A stretch of DNA of 64,000 nt from an uncultured Paracoccaceae bacterium (GCA_913061275.1 CAJXSR010000018.1:21666-85665), one strand, 5' to 3'. Shown: positions 31,477-39,696, numbered from the stretch's first letter. A program made the numbers and translations. The notes: generated from the letters alone by a model not told the origin.

Positions 31477-32409
31477 CTAACCGCGACGTTGATCGGGGTG
31501 TAAAGACGCCCCTAAAATATGATCTGAGTTATGAACAACCTGTTGTGCTTGCCCAACAATCAATGGATCAGGGGCCGTGACTATACTGGTGTCTTTATCG
31601 GGGTAATCAACACTGTTCAGGAAATGCAGCATACAATTAATCCGTGCGCGTTTCTTGTCATCAGACTTTACAATCGTCCAAGGCGCATCCGCCGTATCCG
31701 TGTAAAAGAACATCGCCTCTTTGGCTTCTGTATAATCATCCCACTTGCTTAAACTAGCTTTATCAATCGGCGACAATTTCCACCGTTTTAACGGGTCTTC
31801 ACTGCGCGAAGCAAAGCGTTTTTTTTGCTCTTCTTGACTAACTGAAAACCAATATTTGTACATATGAATTCCAGACCGTACCAGCATACGTTCATAATCT
31901 GGGGTTTGGCGCATAAATTCTAGATACTCATTGGGCGTACAAAACCCCATAACACGCTCTACACCTGCGCGATTATACCAACTGCGATCATACAGAACCA
32001 TTTCACCCGAAGTTGGTAAATGTTCTATATAGCGCTGAAAAAACCATTGGCCGATTTGACGTTCGCCAGGTTTGGGCAAAGCAACAACGCGTGCGGAACG
32101 TGGGTTCAAATGTTCCATAAACCGCTTAATAGTCCCCCCCTTGCCTGCCGCATCACGACCTTCAAACAACAGCACAAATTTTTGTCCAGTATCCTGCGCC
32201 CAAAGTTGAACCTTCAACAGTTCTGATTGTAACGCACGCTTACGAGCCTCATACTCTTTTTTGCCCATCTTTTCATGCGCCGTTTTTTCCTCTGGGTTAA
32301 ACGCGTTTGCAACCGCATCGGTTGAAACAGTCGGAAAAGTAGCTTCTTGTGCAGCTTCATTTACATTGGCCGTAGCGGTTGGTTTTTTCGGTGTCGCCAT
32401 TGTCGTCAT
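31477..32409 (-). CDS. ppk2: Polyphosphate kinase 2
   Basis: PPK2-family kinase that transfers phosphate between polyphosphate and nucleotides. 310 residues from ATG 32409, with GGAGAT upstream. Walker A is GRDAAGKGGTIKRF; the lid/Walker B region is YDRSWYNRAGVERVMGF; further family motifs are SEDPLKRWKLSPID and RINCMLHFL. A disordered ~60-residue N-terminal extension rich in Ala/Thr precedes the kinase. One domain, so the single-domain type; nucleotide preference cannot be told. An FNR-type box lies 54 bp upstream. Convergent with the OsmC fusion gene. Confidence 0.92.
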   Translation of the reverse strand: MTTMATPKKPTATANVNEAAQEATFPTVSTDAVANAFNPEEKTAHEKMGKKEYEARKRALQSELLKVQLWAQDTGQKFVLLFEGRDAAGKGGTIKRFMEHLNPRSARVVALPKPGERQIGQWFFQRYIEHLPTSGEMVLYDRSWYNRAGVERVMGFCTPNEYLEFMRQTPDYERMLVRSGIHMYKYWFSVSQEEQKKRFASRSEDPLKRWKLSPIDKASLSKWDDYTEAKEAMFFYTDTADAPWTIVKSDDKKRARINCMLHFLNSVDYPDKDTSIVTAPDPLIVGQAQQVVHNSDHILGASLHPDQRRG

Positions 32410-32729
32410 GTAAGTATCTCCATTTGAATGCCGCAATATAACATAAGGACCACAACCCTGTGTTGACCCAGATCAAGTCTGCAAGTATAAAATTAAATTT
32501 TCAAAACGATCATTATATATTCCTAGGGATAATTTTAGATGCAAAACTCAAAGTACTTTTAGCAATTAAATCAAAGTTTAAGCGATTTTAATCCGCTAAT
32601 TCTGTCAACAGTGTTCTGCTATTATAAGCGTTGTTTCCAAACAGGAAACAGTATCATAGTGGCTTGTAATATTTGAATAATACCCTAAACTGCACCTGCT
32701 CGTTAAATTAAAATATTGGGGAATTTTTT
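32410..32729. other. AT-rich divergent intergenic region ppk2/RTX gene
   Basis: 320 bp without a gene. It holds the ppk2 promoter side with an FNR-type box (32463-32476) and, toward the RTX gene, AT-rich sequence with GTTTCC-AAACA-GGAAAC (a 6-bp hairpin at about 32633-32649). No coding frame of note was seen. Confidence 0.6.
32463..32476. promoter_or_regulatory. FNR/FnrL-type binding site upstream of ppk2
   Basis: TTGACCCAGATCAA matches the FNR consensus TTGAT-N4-ATCAA at nine of the ten defined bases. It is centred about 60 bp upstream of the ppk2 start, compatible with control of ppk2 by oxygen limitation. Also 254 bp from the RTX gene start, too far to be its main promoter site. Confidence 0.6.
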
Positions 32730-33905
32730 ATGTTTGGTTTTGTGCTTTTATTATTGGTTGCAGCAGGTATTGCCGATGCAAATGACGGGTCAAGTTCACC
32801 TGTCGATGATGTAACAACAGATGGTGATCTAACCACTGGAACAGATGGGGACGATGAAATTGAAACCTTTGCTGGAAACCAGTTAATCAACGGACTTGGC
32901 GGCAACGACATAATTTCATCTGGTGATGGCGACGATACAGTTACCGGTGGTAATGGTAATGACACAATCACATTGGGTAACGGCGACGATGCAGCCAATG
33001 GCCAAAATGGCGATGACACAATCCTAGGTGGCTTGGGTAACGACGTAATTGGCGGCGGTGCAGGTTCTGACGCCCTATTTGGCGGCGGTGCTAACGACAA
33101 TATTTCTGGTGGCAGAGGCGACGATCTAATCGAAGGCGGCACTGGGTTTGACACGTTGGAAGGCAACCAAGGTGATGACGATATATTCGGACAAGAAGGT
33201 AAAGATACGCTTATTGGCGGCTTCGGCAATGACGACCTATATGGTGGTGCATGGCATGATGTCCTTCTGGGCGGTGCGGGCCAAGATCTATTATCTGGTG
33301 ACAACGGCAACGACCAACTAGATGGCCAAGACGGTAATGACACCTTGTTTGGTGGCGAAGGCAACGACTTACTTGAAGGCGGCGCAGGATTTGATGATCT
33401 AAGCGGCGACCTAGGCAATGACACCTTATTCGGCAATGAGGGCAAAGATGTACTTTCTGGCGGCGAAGGTAATGACCAACTAAATGGCGGCGTTTGGGAT
33501 GATACCTTAAATGGCGGCGCAGGCGATGATGTTCTGTTTGGCGGTAGAGGTGCCGATATTCTATCAGGCGATGAAGGTAACGATAGTCTGTTTGGTGGTG
33601 AAGGCAATGATACGCTTATCCTGTCTTCCACAGATCAAGCAACCGGCGGCGGTGGTGCTGATACCTTCGGATTAACCGCAACTGGGTTAGCAGCAACCGC
33701 AACTATAACTGACTTCAATGCATCAGCTGATACAATCAACATCAGCTATGACAGCGCAGGCGGCGTAGCCCCTGTTCCAGTTGTAACGGTCACTGACTTT
33801 GGCGATGGCACAGGTGCTGACGTTTCTGTTGACGGCGTACTTGTAGCCTCGGTTACTGGCGCACAAGGAATTGATCCTACATCAATCGTTTTAACAGCAG
33901 TTTAA
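32730..33905 (+). CDS. RTX-type calcium-binding repeat protein
   Basis: 391 residues. A short hydrophobic N-terminus (about 1-17, FGFVLLLLVAAGIA) looks like a TM or signal segment. About 27 glycine-rich nonapeptides of the form GGxGxDxLx fill residues 50-300; they fold as a calcium-filled parallel beta roll. The C-terminal 80 residues (TATITDFNASADTINISYDS onward) resemble the cap seen after RTX arrays, typical of type I secretion substrates. No protease or other catalytic domain is present, and no T1SS genes are nearby. The N-terminal hydrophobic stretch is unusual for a T1SS cargo. Repeats 10-18 and 19-27 are a tandem duplication. Confidence 0.88.
   Translation: MFGFVLLLLVAAGIADANDGSSSPVDDVTTDGDLTTGTDGDDEIETFAGNQLINGLGGNDIISSGDGDDTVTGGNGNDTITLGNGDDAANGQNGDDTILGGLGNDVIGGGAGSDALFGGGANDNISGGRGDDLIEGGTGFDTLEGNQGDDDIFGQEGKDTLIGGFGNDDLYGGAWHDVLLGGAGQDLLSGDNGNDQLDGQDGNDTLFGGEGNDLLEGGAGFDDLSGDLGNDTLFGNEGKDVLSGGEGNDQLNGGVWDDTLNGGAGDDVLFGGRGADILSGDEGNDSLFGGEGNDTLILSSTDQATGGGGADTFGLTATGLAATATITDFNASADTINISYDSAGGVAPVPVVTVTDFGDGTGADVSVDGVLVASVTGAQGIDPTSIVLTAV
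33141..33626 (+). repeat. Tandem 243-bp duplication inside the RTX gene
   Basis: Two successive 81-codon units (33141-33383 and 33384-33626), each of nine RTX nonapeptides. Markers recur at the same places: GFDTL/GFDDL in unit repeat 1, EGKDTL/EGKDVL in repeat 3, and Trp-containing AWHDVL/VWDDTL in repeat 5. The DNA copies have diverged, so the duplication is not recent. Confidence 0.7.
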
Positions 33906-33912
33906 TACAGAC

Positions 33913-33949
33913 AAAGGCCGGTATGGGTATTGCCCGTACCGGCCTTTTT
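33913..33949 (+). terminator. Terminator after the RTX gene
   Basis: AAAGGCCGGTA and TACCGGCCTTT form an 11-bp stem, extended by GGG/CCC, followed by TTTTT; 8 bp after the stop codon. Strong intrinsic terminator, symmetric enough to work both ways. Confidence 0.93.
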
Positions 33950-34039
33950 CTATTTGGGCCCAAATTAGGCTCAACTACATGTACCCCTTTGTTCTATTTT
34001 ATTCTATGCTTACAAAAAACGAGCAAATAAGAATCGACA

Positions 34040-36025
34040 ATGGCCGCAACAGACCTTTTCAACACCGACGACGCAGAAACCGACTATAACGCATCCAGTA
34101 TTGAAGTACTTGAGGGGTTAGAGCCTGTGCGCCTACGCCCGGGCATGTATATCGGCGGCACAGATGACCGCGCTTTACACCATATGGTGGCCGAGGTGCT
34201 GGACAATTCAATGGATGAAGCCGTTGCAGGGCACGCCACACGAATTGACGTAGAGCTGCTTGCCGATTTCTCTATCACCATCCGCGATAATGGGCGCGGT
34301 ATCCCTGTCGATCCACACCCCAAGTTCCCAGATAAATCCGCCTTAGAAGTAATTTTATGTACGCTTCACTCTGGCGGTAAATTCAACGGTAAAGCTTACC
34401 AAACATCGGGCGGCCTACACGGCGTTGGTGCCTCTGTGGTAAACGCCCTATCCGACCATATGCGCGTTGAAGTGGCCCGTAACAAACAGCTGTACGTTCA
34501 AGAGTTTTCACGTGGTCTACCCCAAGGCCCAGTAGAAAATGTAGGGGCCGCCCCAAATCGTCGCGGCACTTCTGTCACCTTTCACCCAGACGCCGAAATT
34601 TTCGGCCCCAAAGCCCATTTCAAAGCAAAACGCGTTATGACAATGGTACGCGCCAAAGCCTATCTATTCTCTGGCGTGGAAATTCGCTGGAAATGCGACC
34701 CCGCAACGCTTGCAAAAGACGATACCACACCACTGGAAGCCACGTTTCACTTCCCTGGCGGCTTGGCCGATTACCTGAATGAACGCCTTGGAACAGCCTC
34801 TACTTATGCAGATCAACCCTTTGCAGGCAAAGTCAGCTTTACCGAAAAATTCGGCGCCGACACGCCCGGTTCTGTTGAATGGGCAATTAACTGGACGCCA
34901 TCACGTGACGCCTTCATGCAATCCTATTGTAACACCGTCCCCACCCCAGAGGGTGGCACCCATGAAAGCGGCTTTTGGGCAGCGGTGCTAAAAGGTATCA
35001 AAGCTTACGGTGAACTTGTCGGTAATAAAAAGGCAAGCAACATCACACGCGACGACATATTGGGCGGCGGTTGTGCCTTGGTTAGCTGTTTTATCCGCGA
35101 ACCAGAATTTGTAGGCCAAACCAAAGACCGACTGGCAACTGTTGCCGCCGCAAAACTGGTTGAAACATCCGTGCGCGATCACTTTGACAACTGGCTTGCA
35201 TCCGACACCAAATCCGCAGGTGCCATTCTTGACTTTCTAGTACTCAAATCCGAAGAACGCTTACGCCGTCGTCAGGAAAAAGAAACCGCGCGCAAATCTG
35301 CCACTAAAAAACTGCGCTTGCCGGGGAAATTGACCGACTGTTCCTCTAAAGTTCGTGAAGGTACTGAACTGTTTATCGTAGAGGGCGACAGTGCGGGCGG
35401 TTCGGCTAAAATGGCGCGTGACCGTAAAACCCAAGCCCTGCTGCCATTGCGCGGTAAGATTTTGAACGTTTTGGGGGCCGCCAGCAACAAGATCGGCACC
35501 AATAACGAGATTAACGACCTATGTCAGGCTTTGGGGGTGCAAATGGGCACCAAGTTCAACATAGAAGATTTGCGCTACGACAAGGTTATCATCATGACCG
35601 ATGCCGATGTTGACGGCGCCCATATCGCGGCATTGTTAATGACGTTTTTCTTTACCCAGATGCGCCCGCTTATTGATAACGGCCACCTATATATGGCCTG
35701 CCCACCGCTGTTTCGCTTAACCCAAGGGGCACGGCGCGAATATTGCATGGATGACGCCGCAAAAGATGCATTGATGGCAACTGGCCTTGGGGGCCGCGCA
35801 AAAATCGAAGTATCGCGTTTTAAAGGCTTGGGTGAAATGGACGCCAAAGACCTAAAAGACACCACCATGAACCCCGAAACCCGCCAACTTATCCGCATCA
35901 ACATAGATGAAGATGAACCGGGCGAAACCGCCGATCTGGTAGATCGTTTGATGGGGAAAAAACCGGAATTACGGTTCGAGTATATCCAACAGAATGCGCA
36001 GTTTGTTGAGGAGTTGGATGTATGA
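34040..36025 (+). CDS. parE: DNA topoisomerase IV subunit B
   Basis: ATPase subunit of topoisomerase IV, which decatenates daughter chromosomes. 661 residues, the alphaproteobacterial ParE length and shorter than GyrB. GHKL ATPase motifs are EVLDNSMDEAV, IRDNGRGIPV and the loop SGGLHGVGASVVNAL. The TOPRIM domain has EGDSAGGSAKMARDR and DADVDGAHI. The C-terminal MGKKPELRFEYI is typical. ParE rather than GyrB is supported by LRPGMYIGGTDDRALHHM and the short length. parC is not adjacent. Its TGA overlaps the ATG of the GIY-YIG gene (ATGA). Confidence 0.94.
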   Translation: MAATDLFNTDDAETDYNASSIEVLEGLEPVRLRPGMYIGGTDDRALHHMVAEVLDNSMDEAVAGHATRIDVELLADFSITIRDNGRGIPVDPHPKFPDKSALEVILCTLHSGGKFNGKAYQTSGGLHGVGASVVNALSDHMRVEVARNKQLYVQEFSRGLPQGPVENVGAAPNRRGTSVTFHPDAEIFGPKAHFKAKRVMTMVRAKAYLFSGVEIRWKCDPATLAKDDTTPLEATFHFPGGLADYLNERLGTASTYADQPFAGKVSFTEKFGADTPGSVEWAINWTPSRDAFMQSYCNTVPTPEGGTHESGFWAAVLKGIKAYGELVGNKKASNITRDDILGGGCALVSCFIREPEFVGQTKDRLATVAAAKLVETSVRDHFDNWLASDTKSAGAILDFLVLKSEERLRRRQEKETARKSATKKLRLPGKLTDCSSKVREGTELFIVEGDSAGGSAKMARDRKTQALLPLRGKILNVLGAASNKIGTNNEINDLCQALGVQMGTKFNIEDLRYDKVIIMTDADVDGAHIAALLMTFFFTQMRPLIDNGHLYMACPPLFRLTQGARREYCMDDAAKDALMATGLGGRAKIEVSRFKGLGEMDAKDLKDTTMNPETRQLIRINIDEDEPGETADLVDRLMGKKPELRFEYIQQNAQFVEELDV

Positions 36026-36495
36026 GTGGGAACCAGTTTAATAAGCATGTTGATAACGCTAATTATTTATTGCAAAGCTTGATAAAAAGCGAACGTTACA
36101 TAGTTTCCAAATGCCCAAAATTTGAACAAAAAACCCCTGCGATCTATGTCTTTTATAAAGATGGTGAAGCAGTTTACGTTGGCAGAACTCGGAATCTATA
36201 CCAACGCTTAAAAGATCATACCAGAAAAAATCGTTTCAGTGCTTCTTTTGCCTTAAAAAACACCCGAATAATGCATAAGAAAACAAAAGCATACGGCAAC
36301 ACAAGTGATCCAAACAAAATGACATCAAAAGATATCGTAGAAACCTATGCGGAAACGTTTCAAAATGAGGTTGAGAAAATTAAATTGATGGAATTTTGTT
36401 TTATAAAAGTTAAAGATCCTCTTGATCAATATATATTAGAGCTACTTGCAACACTTCACTTCAAATTGCCTACAGACGGCTTTGACACACATTAA
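36022..36495 (+). CDS. GIY-YIG domain protein
   Basis: 157 residues with an N-terminal helical part (about 1-40) and a GIY-YIG nuclease core: AIYVFYKDGEAVYVGRT (about 43-59) followed by NLYQRLKDHTR. The two half motifs appear as IYVF and VYVG, with the conserved Arg (GRT) and a downstream Glu in ETYAETFQNEVEKIKLMEF. The role is unknown; homologous single-domain proteins are often in accessory loci. It starts within the parE stop codon but is far more AT-rich, suggesting later insertion behind parE. Confidence 0.8.
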   Translation: MSGNQFNKHVDNANYLLQSLIKSERYIVSKCPKFEQKTPAIYVFYKDGEAVYVGRTRNLYQRLKDHTRKNRFSASFALKNTRIMHKKTKAYGNTSDPNKMTSKDIVETYAETFQNEVEKIKLMEFCFIKVKDPLDQYILELLATLHFKLPTDGFDTH

Positions 36496-36716
36496 TTATA
36501 CACTCCATCCCCAACATCAGGGTCGCGCCCGAGACTAGGGTGGGAGCAAAGCGCCCTCCCGTGGGGGAGGTTTGGGCGCGGCTTTTACAAAGCAAAATCT
36601 GGTGTGTGGCAAGCGTTTCCATATTAAAATTCTAAAGCTCCCAATTCCCAATTTGCAAATCTGCCATACACTTTCTGTACGGTTTCTGTACGTCAACCAT
36701 ACAAGGGTTTTCACAC

Positions 36717-36753
36717 AAAAAGAGAGCCCTCCGGGAGAATGAAAGGGCTCTCT
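36717..36753 (-). terminator. Orphan intrinsic terminator
   Basis: On the minus strand AGAGAGCCCT-N13-AGGGCTCTCT, a perfect 10-bp stem, followed by TTTT then G. On the plus strand it is followed by TCGC and so would not terminate. No minus-strand protein gene precedes it. Confidence 0.7.
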
Positions 36754-36934
36754 TCGCTACTGGTTCTGCATTCCAGTAGCCGATCATTTATAACGGTATG
36801 GCAATTCCACTGCTCGAACTAAACAATCGTCTTACCCTTTTAACCGATGCCCCCAAAACCGTGAAAACGATTAATAAGCACCACCGAAACAAACAACCAA
36901 ACTCATTGATGGATTATGTAGTAAACAAGTCTTT
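36717..36934 (-). ncRNA. Candidate small RNA (minus strand)
   Basis: An intrinsic terminator on the minus strand (36753-36717) has no protein gene upstream. A perfect hairpin GCTACTGG-N9-CCAGTAGC (36780-36756) lies just before it, separated by two bases. A TATAAT hexamer on the minus strand (36946-36941) sits in a palindrome and could be a -10 element; no good -35 was seen. The 5' end is therefore a guess. The terminator loop contains CTCCC, which could pair with ribosome binding sites. No known RNA family recognised. Confidence 0.35.
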
Positions 36935-36935
36935 C

Positions 36936-36953
36936 ACGGTATTATATTACCGT
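36936..36953. promoter_or_regulatory. Palindrome containing a -10-like TATAAT
   Basis: ACGGTATTATATTACCGT has perfect 6-bp arms. Its centre reads TATAAT on the minus strand, suggesting an operator overlapping the promoter of the candidate small RNA. Confidence 0.35.
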
Positions 36954-37052
36954 ACATCAGTACTTATCGAACACTTCTGCCCCTTTCCCCCGAAATTTAA
37001 TACATATAAAATATATCTAAAGTATCGCTCTAAATATTGTATCTGTCAAAAC

Positions 37053-37078
37053 CTATTACACAATAAGTTGTGTAGTAG
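37053..37078. repeat. Dyad of 11-bp arms
   Basis: CTATTACACAA and TTGTGTAGTAG pair at 10 of 11 positions around a TAAG spacer. No T-run follows. Possibly a regulator site or an RNA hairpin; function unknown. Confidence 0.4.
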
Positions 37079-37240
37079 TTTCAACTGCATAGCGATAAAC
37101 AAAAAAAATAGTTTATGCTGACATCCCATATGAACCGTATTTACCACGCATAAATATAAATTTTTTCACAAACACATTGGGGCTGTTTATTTTTTTCAAT
37201 ATGGTTAATTTACTAAAATAGCGCCCAAAGAGATAATAAT

Positions 37241-37885
37241 ATGAAACTGCACCTTGCCACCAGTTTTACAGCCCTGATGCTGTGCAGTAGTACCAGTTTT
37301 GCCGAAACCATCAATTTACGCAATTCTTGTGATACATGGGAACATATTCCGGCAAATGAAGCGTTAAAAAGCCCCGTTGCAGCCCTGCTTCAATGTACAG
37401 ATGACAACGGCAGCTGGCTGGCATTACAGATCATGTGTTTTCCAGAAACCGCTGAAATAGAATTTCGCTACCGCCCCAGCTACCCCATTGTATCGCCAAT
37501 TCCAGCACCAGAAATACCGCCCATAGAAACACAAGTCGCTTTGGAAACTGACCCAGAGTTACCACAAGAAACCATCATACCTACCTACACGCCTTTGGGC
37601 GAAAAAGAGATGATATTTTTTGATTTTCCAGATGTTGGTATCACCCGCATTTTAGATTATGATTATGATATAAGAGACTGGAACTACAAAGAAAAATCAC
37701 CGACATCCGCTTTGTTTTCCAACCTTATATCGGGCAACTTTACCGACATATCTATGCTGGCATTGGGTATAACAGAACGCGTACCATTAAGGGGGTCAAC
37801 AAAAGCATTACGTCCTGTGGTTGAAAGTTGTCGATTGGCAAAAATCCAGCTTAAGCAAGTGGCAAAACAAACCGCCCAAGATTAG
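37241..37885 (+). CDS. Exported protein of unknown function
   Basis: 214 residues with a signal peptide (about 1-21, ending TSFAE). The N-terminal part (NSCDTWEHIPANEALKSPVAALLQC) has two Cys, and a third and fourth occur later (MCFPE, ESCRLAK), allowing two disulfides. A Pro/Glu-rich linker (about 80-125) separates it from a C-terminal segment beginning EKEMIFFDFPDVGITR. I recognise no family. The stop codon overlaps the stop of the convergent ABC-F gene. The start has AAGAGAT upstream, a moderate ribosome site. Confidence 0.65.
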   Translation: MKLHLATSFTALMLCSSTSFAETINLRNSCDTWEHIPANEALKSPVAALLQCTDDNGSWLALQIMCFPETAEIEFRYRPSYPIVSPIPAPEIPPIETQVALETDPELPQETIIPTYTPLGEKEMIFFDFPDVGITRILDYDYDIRDWNYKEKSPTSALFSNLISGNFTDISMLALGITERVPLRGSTKALRPVVESCRLAKIQLKQVAKQTAQD

Positions 37886-39696
37886 GTTTCTGCACCTGCT
37901 AAATCACTTAATTCCAGCCATTCTTCTTCGGCTGCATCAAGGGCTGCTTGACGTTCAATTAAGCCATCGGTTGCCTTTTGAAATTTATCTGGCTCTTTAA
38001 CAAATAAATCTGGGTCAGACATAAATTCCTGAAGCTTTACAATTTCGGCTTCCAGCTTAGCCATAAGTCCTGGCAAATCATCCAAACGATGCTTTTGCGT
38101 AAAACTTAAGCCGGTTTTTTGCAGGCTTGCTTTAGCGTTACTAGCATCAGACAGCCCCGGTTTTTTACCCTTCGGTTTCGCCTTGGTCTCATCTTGCAGT
38201 TGTGCACGATAATCTGACCAACCGCCTGCATATATAACGGCACTGCCATCCCCCTCCATCGCTATGGTGGTGGTTGCTACCAAATCTAGAAAATCACGGT
38301 CGTGGCTGACCAAAACGACTGACCCGTCATAACTATCCAAAACTTCCTGTAATAAATCCAGCGTTTCTATATCCAGATCATTGGTCGGCTCATCCAAAAT
38401 CAACAAATTACTTGGTTTGGCCATAATCCTAGCTAATAGTAATCGCGCCTTTTCGCCACCAGATAAAGCAGAAACAGGGCCGCGCGCCTGATTTTCATCA
38501 AACAGAAATTCTTTAAGGTAACCGACAACATGTTTGGGATTACCGCGCACCATTATCTGGTCATTCTTACCTGAAACACCCAGTTCCTTGTCCATTGTCA
38601 AGGTTTCCCAAAGCGTTGCTTTCGGGTCTAGTTGCGCGCGGTTTTGGTCAAAAATCGCAGGCACAAGATTTGTACCCAGCTTAACCGTGCCACTATCAGG
38701 CGCTAATTGACCGGTCAGCATATTTAGCAACGTGGTCTTGCCCACCCCATTCGGGCCTACAAGCGCGATGCGTTCACCGCGCATCACCCGTAAACTAAAG
38801 TTGGTCACAATCGGCTTATCGTAAACCTTTGAAATACCTATAGCTTCTACTACCAACTTACCGGATTTGGCCCCAGTATCTAATGCCATTGCAGCAGCAC
38901 CTGCACGCTTGATTTGGCCTGATTTTTCTTCTCGTAAATCTGCCAAACGCCGCACACGGCCCTGATTGCGCTTGCGCCTAGCCGATATACCTTCAACCGC
39001 CCAACGGCCCTCGGCCTTAATCAAACGGTTCAATTTGTGGCGCTGCATATCTTCTTCTTCAAACATCTTGTCGCGCCAGTCTTCGAACGCCTCAAAACCT
39101 TTGGGGTGTTGACGCACAACACCGCGATCCACCCAAATGATACCGCGTGTCAGGGTGCGCAAAAATGTGCGGTCGTGACTGATTAATATAAACGCTTTGC
39201 GCGTGGTACGCAGATGATCTTCCAGCCAAGCGATTGCTTGTACATCTAAATGGTTGGTAGGCTCATCCAGCAACATTAAATCTGGGTCTTCGGCGACAAT
39301 TTTAGTCAAAGCAGCGCGTCTTCGCTCGCCCCCAGATGCCGTATCTGGTGAACGGTCTAAATCCAACTTCAACCCTTCGGCCACCATATCTACACGGTAG
39401 GTATCACCCACATCCAAATCTGCCGTCGCATACTCTCGTAAACTTGCATAACCCGCCAGATCAGGGTCTTGTTCCATATAGCCAACCGATTGGCGTGGCT
39501 TTAAAAATCGCACGCCCTCATCGGGTTGCACCAACCCTGCAATCACTTTCAAAAGTGTTGATTTACCAGATCCATTGCGCCCCACTAGGCACATACGCGC
39601 GCCTTCTGATACCACCAGATCAAGGCCGTTAAACAACGGGTCACCCCCGAAAGTCAGGTGAATATTGGACAAGGTTAATATAGGAGGTGCAGCCAT
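37882..39696 (-). CDS. ABC-F family ATP-binding protein (Uup-like)
   Basis: Soluble twin-ATPase of the ABC-F family, which act on the ribosome or, in Uup, on DNA/ribosome-linked functions; no TM segments. 604 residues. Domain 1 has Walker A GRNGSGKSTLL (about 38-48), signature SGGERRRAAL and LLDEPTNHLDV. Domain 2 has GPNGVGKTTLL, signature LSGGEKARLLL and LDEPTNDLDIETL. The linker between them is basic and helical. A C-terminal coiled coil (about 545-600) fits Uup. It diverges from the PpiD-like gene with 159 bp between. Confidence 0.9.
   Translation of the reverse strand: MAAPPILTLSNIHLTFGGDPLFNGLDLVVSEGARMCLVGRNGSGKSTLLKVIAGLVQPDEGVRFLKPRQSVGYMEQDPDLAGYASLREYATADLDVGDTYRVDMVAEGLKLDLDRSPDTASGGERRRAALTKIVAEDPDLMLLDEPTNHLDVQAIAWLEDHLRTTRKAFILISHDRTFLRTLTRGIIWVDRGVVRQHPKGFEAFEDWRDKMFEEEDMQRHKLNRLIKAEGRWAVEGISARRKRNQGRVRRLADLREEKSGQIKRAGAAAMALDTGAKSGKLVVEAIGISKVYDKPIVTNFSLRVMRGERIALVGPNGVGKTTLLNMLTGQLAPDSGTVKLGTNLVPAIFDQNRAQLDPKATLWETLTMDKELGVSGKNDQIMVRGNPKHVVGYLKEFLFDENQARGPVSALSGGEKARLLLARIMAKPSNLLILDEPTNDLDIETLDLLQEVLDSYDGSVVLVSHDRDFLDLVATTTIAMEGDGSAVIYAGGWSDYRAQLQDETKAKPKGKKPGLSDASNAKASLQKTGLSFTQKHRLDDLPGLMAKLEAEIVKLQEFMSDPDLFVKEPDKFQKATDGLIERQAALDAAEEEWLELSDLAGAET

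Larger units (their letters stand above)
36496..37240. other. 745-bp gene-poor region with several inverted repeats
   Basis: No convincing protein gene. Contents in order: GC-richer segment with CCCTCCCGTGGGGGAGG (about 36555-36575); tandem direct repeat TTTCTGTACG at 36672-36681 and 36683-36692 (11-bp period); hairpins at 36721-36753 and 36756-36780; palindrome ACGGTA-N6-TACCGT at 36936-36953; and a dyad with 10/11 matching arms at 37053-37078. The 107-codon frame at 36798-37121 is poor in composition and was not accepted. Confidence 0.6.

Noticed and set aside
32708..33631. 307-codon minus-strand frame rich in Pro and Ser opposite the RTX array
   Set aside because: An antisense shadow of the GGxGxD repeats; composition follows from the repeat, not from selection.
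36798..37121. 107-codon plus-strand frame in the gene-poor region
   Set aside because: Low-complexity AT-driven composition, no ribosome site, no family resemblance, and it overlaps several inverted repeats.
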